Assembly (NCBI GenBank): GCA_963855995.1
Contig: OY979729.1
Location: forward strand, 11,736,115 to 11,800,114
Origin: Muricea muricata
Taxonomy: Eukaryota > Cnidaria > Anthozoa > Malacalcyonacea > Plexauridae
DNA length: 64,000 nt
Reading direction: 5' to 3'
The translations under genes and the position numbers were made by a program. A model generated the notes under the pieces. The model was not told the DNA's origin. It saw only the letters and a program-made list of their open reading frames with translations, and searched no databases. Of this stretch, positions 58,253 through 64,000 are shown one piece after another. Every line of letters begins with the position of its first letter. The stretch's first letter is position 1.

Positions 58253-61200
58253 ATGGCAAGAGTTGAGAGAAGCCATGTTGGTTTCCGAGGACCAACCTCG
58301 ATCCCTCTTGGCAAGCACTGTGATACCGACCCTTCGCAACATATTAACCAACTGCAATTCAATCTTCACGCCCCATACTCTATCAATTCCTTGGCATCAA
58401 ATTTCCAAAAACCTCGACCATTAGTCATAGAGAAATTCCCTGTTTTTGCACCGGAGGAACCGGCTAAGCCCCTTGCAATACGCCATGGTGCATCAATACC
58501 ATCATCCCCAGCCTCTTCTGTGTGCAGTGAACGCTTGCATTTTGCCGTGCAGCTTGCTAAAATTGATGCAAAGAAATTATTGAGGGAACGGAAGGAGTTG
58601 GAAGCATCAGAAAATGTGGAAGAACATGTACAGGAAGAGACAGAAAAGAATGATTTAGGAAAGGTTAAAGCAACTCACAGTTCACAAAAACCACCTCAAG
58701 ATGCAGGGAGACCTAATGTTGGTCATGTTCAATATAAAGTATGCATTTAAAGTCTTCAAAGTTAAGTCCATTAAGATTAAGAACTTGTTTCTGAATGGTG
58801 TTTCAGTCTATGAGGACAAATTAGGAGCAGAATAAGCCCGTCAATGGCAGTTCCCATTATATAACAAATTTTGACTAAATAAGCAAGTCTATCTGTGCGG
58901 CTAGAAAGAGCATCTTAAAATTAATGAAATTGCCAAATTTAGTTGCAAATTATTATAAAATATGCAAAATATAGCCTTGCAAAGTGAGTTGTTTTGCAAT
59001 TATGTAGAGTAAAAGAGATCACAATTCCAGAAGGAACCAACGTGAGCATCAGTTTTTGCCAAACTCTGATGAAAATGATAACTCTGAGCAAAAACAGACA
59101 CGAGAAATCAGAAGGCTAGAAAAACAAATTCAAAGCTATTTGCAAAGACTTGATGGCCTCATGCATAAGGTATTGTAGACTGACATCCAAACTCCAACAA
59201 GATTCTATGGACATCTTGCAGCTGATTTGTTATCACCAAACTGATATCTGGATGCATTTGCATGATTTGCGACAGCTTTTTGACGTCAAGCCTTGTTGTT
59301 AACAGACTTTTTACAAGCTGTTGTAAAACATAGGCTTGTTGCATGTTGTTTTAGCAAGTTGTAGTAAGTCTGAAAAGGACAAGTGGATTCGATGCAACTT
59401 GAAGAAATTGAGCATTAAACAATGCAACCTTGTTGAAAAGTTGTAAGACGTTGTTAAGATTTACAACTTGCAAAGAGTCTATGGCATTTTTGACTGTGTA
59501 CTGCTGCTAACCACAACAGCTTCTAAAAATTGTGTTATTAAACAGGGTCAAGAAGTGATTCAAAAGAAAGATAAAAGACTTCATGGAAGAAGAAATGATA
59601 AGGATGACATAAGCCATCTCTCTGATGAAGATACAGATCCACGTCAGTACGAGAGAGCAGAGGAACAAGCAACAAGATCTGCGAGGGTCTTATATATGAT
59701 TGAAAGACAGGTGAAGTATTATTGTCAATTTCAGGTCACTTTTCACTGTAATATTCGAAGCATTTGATTGGCTCCTTTGAGTTCAGGGACCAATCACAGC
59801 CTTTGTTTACCAACGAGCTTGCAAACTCTCAAATGAACTTTTAAACTTCGCAATGAAGTTTGGAATACTACAGTAAAAAGTGACCTGAAATCGGCAATAA
59901 TTACCATAATATTGGTTGCCAATGTGTTCTAAGTGTATGACTGGCAATATGGCAGCATTTTGTGGTTTGAAAATTCTTATTCTTAGATACAAGAGCTGGA
60001 TGATGAAATACGTAAAAAAGGAAAGCATATGAAGGCATCAAAGAAGGTACACCAGTGTCAGTAGTGCAGTCAAAAGCAGACAAAATGTAGGATCTTTCAC
60101 TATTTTGAGCAATTGGCCATCAGCAAATCATCAAGAATTTGGTAGTGGGACTGAAAAACCTTGAATTCTGTTTGCTGTTTTAGGCTGCAGTAAATGAGTG
60201 TATATTTTTGTGTGTTTACATGTCGAATCTTCAGTTCAAGTCTAAATTTGTTTCTTCAGAGTCAAACTCTTGGACGTCTTGCAGCTGCTCAGCGAGCAAC
60301 TGTACGAGCATTACGAATGCTTATCAACAGTGCCCCTCTGCAGCCCAAGAGATCCCAACATTACCCCTCAATTTATCAAGCACTTACCTCTCTTATCCAA
60401 CAATTATCCTTACTGGCCATCCAAATTGAAGGAAGTGATGATGGAGTGATAGAACAGGTAAACATTGGGACTCTAAAATAATGGAAGCAGAATTAATAGC
60501 TCTATCAGTTCTAATCTGGTTGATCTCATGAATGATCTCTCCAGTGTTATTATTGGAAGAAACCTAAACTAGACTAACTTTATTCATAATGATTAGCTCT
60601 GTCATTTCTAAACTGTTCTTCCTAGAGGTCCAGTAAGGATCATCTCTTATTGATCCAGTGTTACTACACGAGGAAACCTAAACTAAACCAATTACTTTAT
60701 TTATACTGGATAGCTCTGTCAGTTCTAAGCTGTTCTTCCTAGAGGTCCAGTAAGGATCATTTCTTATTGATCTAGTGTTACTACAGAAGAAAACCTAAAC
60801 TAAACTAACTTTATTTATACTAGAAAACTCTATCAGTTCTAAACTGTTCTCGTGTTGTAGAACTCAAGATTTGATAATCCAGTAAAGAAACACAGTGACC
60901 AGAAAACTGACATAACCCAAGCCTTCAGGTCTGAATTACCAATCACAGAATCAAAAAGAAGCAGTAGTAGACATGCATTCACTCGAGAATCTGCAGAGAA
61001 AGAGTTTAATCCCCATCGATACCAGCCCAAGTCCCGCTCTATACATCGACCATTAGTCAAAGAAATTTTCCCAGGTTAGTTGCCCCAAAACTATACCACA
61101 CTTTGGACTACAAAGATGGTGTATTCAAGATTTTTCTCTCTTTGTTTGAATCATCAGCAGATGATTCGGTGTTAACAGTCGATCCTACTCCAGAACGGGA

Positions 61201-63930
61201 CGCAACATTGAAAGCGGGATTGCAAGCATTGTTGAGAGCCAAAGAAAATGAGAGGGTGAGTAACTGGGTTGCATGGGTAGAAAAACTGGTTGTATAGACA
61301 TGGTTTCTTTTTTGAATTGTGAAGCTACTCTGTAATAGTGTGTGGGATAAGTCAATTATTAGAGAAGTTCTGATGTACCCATCATTTAGCCAATCAGATG
61401 TGCCGTACCTACCCGATTAACCAATCAAATTGTTTGAAAATCGGGAAAAGGTAGCGGTAGTGGTAGAGGAAGTCAAATCTGAACCTCTCTAATATTTTGT
61501 GGGACTTTACTCGATGTTTGATTAATATATCTTAGAGCACACGGTGTCGTTTCCGAGCGTTGTCATCCACAATTACTTCAAAAAGCTCTCGACTTGTTGA
61601 CATATTTTAATGAAAACCAGCATGAACCTCGTCTAAGGACAAAAACTAAAAACTTCATGCGATGAGAATTTTTACAGTTCAAATCGTCTTTATTTTGACT
61701 GTTATGAAAACGCTCGGGAACGACCTCCGGGGGTGTACATAGTTCGTGCAAATCATACACATGTCAAAATGCAAGTTTGGAACAGTTGACATAAATTCAT
61801 CAACTGTAGGTTCTCCTGTAGCCGTTGAACCTACGCCTAAGCGATGCCGTTGCATTGCTCTAAGCACTGAGAAGTACAGAGCTAGCTGACAGTACAGCCG
61901 TTTTCCACTTCGTAGCGAAACATGGGATAGTTCATTGTTTCGTGAAGTCCCAGGCGGGCCTAATGGAGAGGTTCAGATTTGACTTCCTCTGCCACTACCG
62001 CTGCCTTTTCCCGCTTTTTAAACAATTCCATTAGTTAGTCGGGTAGGTTCGGAACATCTGATTGGCTGAAAGGTAGATTAAGGTAGCGGTAGAGGTACTG
62101 GAAGCGAAATCTGAACCTCTCTAATGACATGGACACAGTAGATTACACTACGTTTCGCCACGATACAGTTGGATGTGGAAGAACAGTAAATTGAAGTGGA
62201 AAGCGAGCTATAAGCCTGTTTTCCGCTTGGCGACTTTACTCGCGCGACACGAAGCGAAAACAAGAATTCGGCAATGTGATTGGTTGACATTGGTTTGCGA
62301 AAAATTCGCCGCGAACAAGTAGAAACCGTTCCTACTTGTTTTTCTGTTCGCGCGAACAATTTCGCCAAGTGGAAAACTGGCTATAGTGTATCATATATGT
62401 TCTATAGAAAACTACGAAACCACCAGTGACTCGCGCTGATACAAAGAAGAAATCCCTTCTCTTGCCACCGACACTTCAGGTAGTGAAAGTAATTGATTTT
62501 TACGTGCCTTGACACTTCGTAATAATGCATAGAAGTTGCAACAAAATCAGGCTTGTTGCAACATGTCAATTGCAAACTTGTTGAGCCAACTTGCAGCAAG
62601 CCTGTAGACAACCAGTTTTGGCAATCAACTTGCTACAAGTCTGTTTGAAACTTACGACAGGCTAGGCAGCAAGCAGTCGTAAACCATGCTAACGCATCCT
62701 GATGCCAGCTTATTAACAAAAGATCTCATATCCTTTTAAAGGCAAAAAGAAGAAAAGCGTACGATGCCGTTCTGAAAAAAGTCAGATTTTCCAGCGAGAC
62801 TGCTCGCTTCACTAAAGACACGACAGCTTCTCGTTTGAAGAAAGTTGAGAAACAAAAAACGATGGCGAAGGGGGAGATGAAATCTCTTAAAAAATCTGAA
62901 GATGGTACTGAACCTAGTGCTAGCATCACAGTGGTTCCAGGGCACGCGGACACGAGAAACGAGCCTGGAAACAAAGATGAGATCAACCACAAGTTACGGG
63001 AACATGAGATACAGAGGTATATATCACGGGATAAATAGGTGTACGCCACTGAGTTGCACAATTGATCGGTTCCTGACCAGGGTGTCTTTCAGGGTTTGCT
63101 CTTGGGTCCGTTTTTTGCAGAGAAGATTGAGTTTAGGAGAACTGCGGAGGGTTTGAAGTGGCTGCTCTCTAAAAGAAATTGGTATACAGGAGATATTATT
63201 TGAAATGAAGAGTGTGCTCTGGTCATTGTATACGACTATAATGCGTTGTTTTTCTTGTGTTCTGAAATGATTTCCAGCTAGTTTTTTCTTAACATTCGAA
63301 TTTCCAGCTGAAAAATAATTCTATCCGTGACGAATTTAACTCGAGCAAATTCACTTACTAATCTTTTTGGCTGTTTTGCGTCGATTAATCAGTAATATCG
63401 ATTCATGTTCAATATTTAGGCAGCTCTGGCTTGAAGACGAATCAAGAAAAAAATTACGGTAAGTAAATGAAATTGATGCTATGCGGATATCCCTTCGGCT
63501 TCACCACGACAGCGGTTTTTCAACCGATCTGAAACCAAAAACGTTTTTAATCTTTGTTAAACTTGTGTTAAATTTGTGCTATAGCAATTTAGAGTCAATC
63601 AATAGAAAGCGAGTTCGAGCTTTGTTCAACCGCCTCGAGGTTTTAATTGCACTCACTTTTTGTCTCCTATGTAGAGAAGTCATGGATATTCCCAGTTCTT
63701 TAGTGTCTGAAGCCGAGGAAGCGATCAAAATGAAGCTAAAACCTTTGCTAGATCAAGCGCAGGTATAATAACAAGTACGATCGGCAATGTTGTAATGTTG
63801 TATTTTGCGAAATAATGTGTAGTCTGTTTCCACAAACGAATTGACTTTTGTATCTCACTTGCAGGCTGTCGTTGATAGCTCCAAATCAAAACCAGTCCAA
63901 GACAAGTTTGCAAGCATTGCTTCTAAAGCG
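58253..63930 (+). CDS. KIAA0753: KIAA0753 / Moonraker (OFIP) centriolar-satellite protein, 5' 12 exons, runs off window
   Basis: Exons: 58253-58738, 59008-59169, 59546-59710, 59987-60046, 60260-60457, 60861-61074, 61161-61255, 62408-62479, 62742-63016, 63420-63458, 63675-63762, 63865-63930; all phases join, 640 codons in the window (human 967 aa). Family landmarks: NQLQFNLHAPYSINSLASNF, CSERLHFAVQLAKIDAKK, ERAEEQATRSARVLYMIERQ then IQELDDEI, GRLAAAQRATVRALRMLINS, LREHEIQRQLWLEDESRKKL, EAEEAIKMKLKPLLDQAQ. Each lines up in order with human KIAA0753. Known role: binds OFD1 and FOR20 at centrioles and satellites; needed for centriole duplication and ciliogenesis. The 3' exons lie beyond the window. 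Confidence 0.9.
59165..59470 (-). repeat. TTGCAACTTG-family repeat in KIAA0753 intron 2
   Basis: Diverged words (AACAAGATTCTATGGACATC, TTGTTGCATGTTGTTTTAGC, GTTGAAAAGTTGTAAG) plus the CTGATATCTGGATGCATTTG segment (GCATCCAGATATCAG reversed) mark a member of the family. Confidence 0.6.
60505..60855 (-). repeat. 114-bp repeat array in KIAA0753 intron 5, reverse
   Basis: Three reverse units; the last runs to within a few bases of the exon 6 acceptor (CGTGTTGTAG, 60860), so the repeat may supply part of the branch-point/pyrimidine region. Confidence 0.8.
61355..61495. mobile_element. MITE in KIAA0753 intron 7, first copy
   Basis: Ends TTAGAGAAGTTCTGATGTAC and GTCAAATCTGAACCTCTCTA+A are imperfect inverted termini. 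The interior GGTAGCGGTAGTGGTAGAGG is shared with the copy at 61.96 kb. Confidence 0.65.
61540..61730. mobile_element. palindromic MITE in KIAA0753 intron 7
   Basis: CGGTGTCGTTTCCGAGCGTT at the left and AACGCTCGGGAACGACCTCC+G at the right are near-perfect inverted termini about 190 bp apart. Confidence 0.65.
61960..62128. mobile_element. MITE in KIAA0753 intron 7, second copy, with TAATG duplication
   Basis: GAGAGGTTCAGATTTGACTT at the left and its inverted partner ending CTGAACCTCTC at the right, each flanked by TAATG, a likely 5-bp target-site duplication. Confidence 0.7.
62205..62390. mobile_element. MITE in KIAA0753 intron 7 with AGCC-GTTTTCC-CTTGGCGA termini
   Basis: Left TAAGCCTGTTTTCCGCTTGG+CGA and right TCGCCAAGTGGAAAACTGGC+TATA are inverted termini of about 22 bp. 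Confidence 0.7.
62530..62720 (+). repeat. TTGCAACTTGTC-family repeat in KIAA0753 intron 8
   Basis: GGCTTGTTGCAACATGTCAA, ACTTGCAGCAAGCCTGTAGA and CTAACGCATCCTGATGCC match the other family members. Confidence 0.75.
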
Positions 63931-63949
63931 GTAAGGTCAAGACTTAACG

Positions 63950-64000
63950 GCCAGGGGTTGGTTGTACGAAAGGGTGAATAACGCTATCGATCAGATACAG
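63950..64000 (+). mobile_element. left end of a MITE related to the 37.35 kb element, cut by the window end
   Basis: GGGGTTGGTTGTACGAAAGG followed by GTGAATAACGCTATCGATC matches the terminus of the 37.35-37.60 kb element. Confidence 0.55.

Overview
The window is intron-rich animal nuclear DNA. Its genes are clear orthologues of human genes, with GT-AG introns, many small exons, and introns packed with short mobile elements and satellites. The overall look (AT-rich, compact genes, many MITE-like and tRNA-derived repeats, a Penelope-like element with a GIY-YIG domain) suggests a cnidarian, most likely an anthozoan and perhaps an octocoral. That placement is inference. Exons were assembled by eye from reading frames, splice sites, phase bookkeeping and remembered family sequences.

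Layout. Positions 1-8.7 kb are almost gene-free: one possible exon at the left edge, a tRNA-Glu-like relic and a dispersed conserved repeat core. From 8.8 to 10.2 kb, minus strand, lie two terminal exons of an unrecognised small gene and a complete two-exon BOLA2. PPIL2 follows on the plus strand (10.3-19.1 kb, 25 exons, 516 aa), head-to-head with BOLA2 and only about 126 bp away. Then come an unrecognised helical protein (19.45-20.48 kb, minus), a PD-(D/E)XK nuclease gene (21.2-23.7 kb, plus), the terminal exon of an acidic repeat protein (24.5-24.9 kb, plus) and a complete 11-exon GDPD1-like lysophospholipase D (25.2-28.0 kb, minus). A pair of inverted Penelope-like fragments occupies 28.1-29.6 kb.

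The second half is dominated by TTC28 (30.4-53.5 kb, plus, 13 coding exons, about 2,300 aa, TPR array plus CHAT domain). Its roughly 12-kb first intron hosts repeats and an apparent alternative first exon at 42.35 kb. Downstream are CCDC74 (54.8-57.4 kb, minus, 5 exons) and the first 12 coding exons of KIAA0753/Moonraker (58.25 kb to the window end, plus). These two are divergently arranged across about 840 bp, a plausible ciliary/centrosomal gene pair.

The genes do not form one pathway. They cover Fe-S trafficking (BOLA2), spliceosome/ubiquitin-linked cyclophilin (PPIL2), lipid signalling (GDPD1), mitosis (TTC28) and centriole/cilium biology (CCDC74, KIAA0753). Items most worth a second look are the nuclease gene with an E2F-like promoter site, the degenerate CHAT active site and alternative promoter of TTC28, the inverted Penelope fragments with a hammerhead-like core, and two repeat families scattered through the TTC28-KIAA0753 introns.
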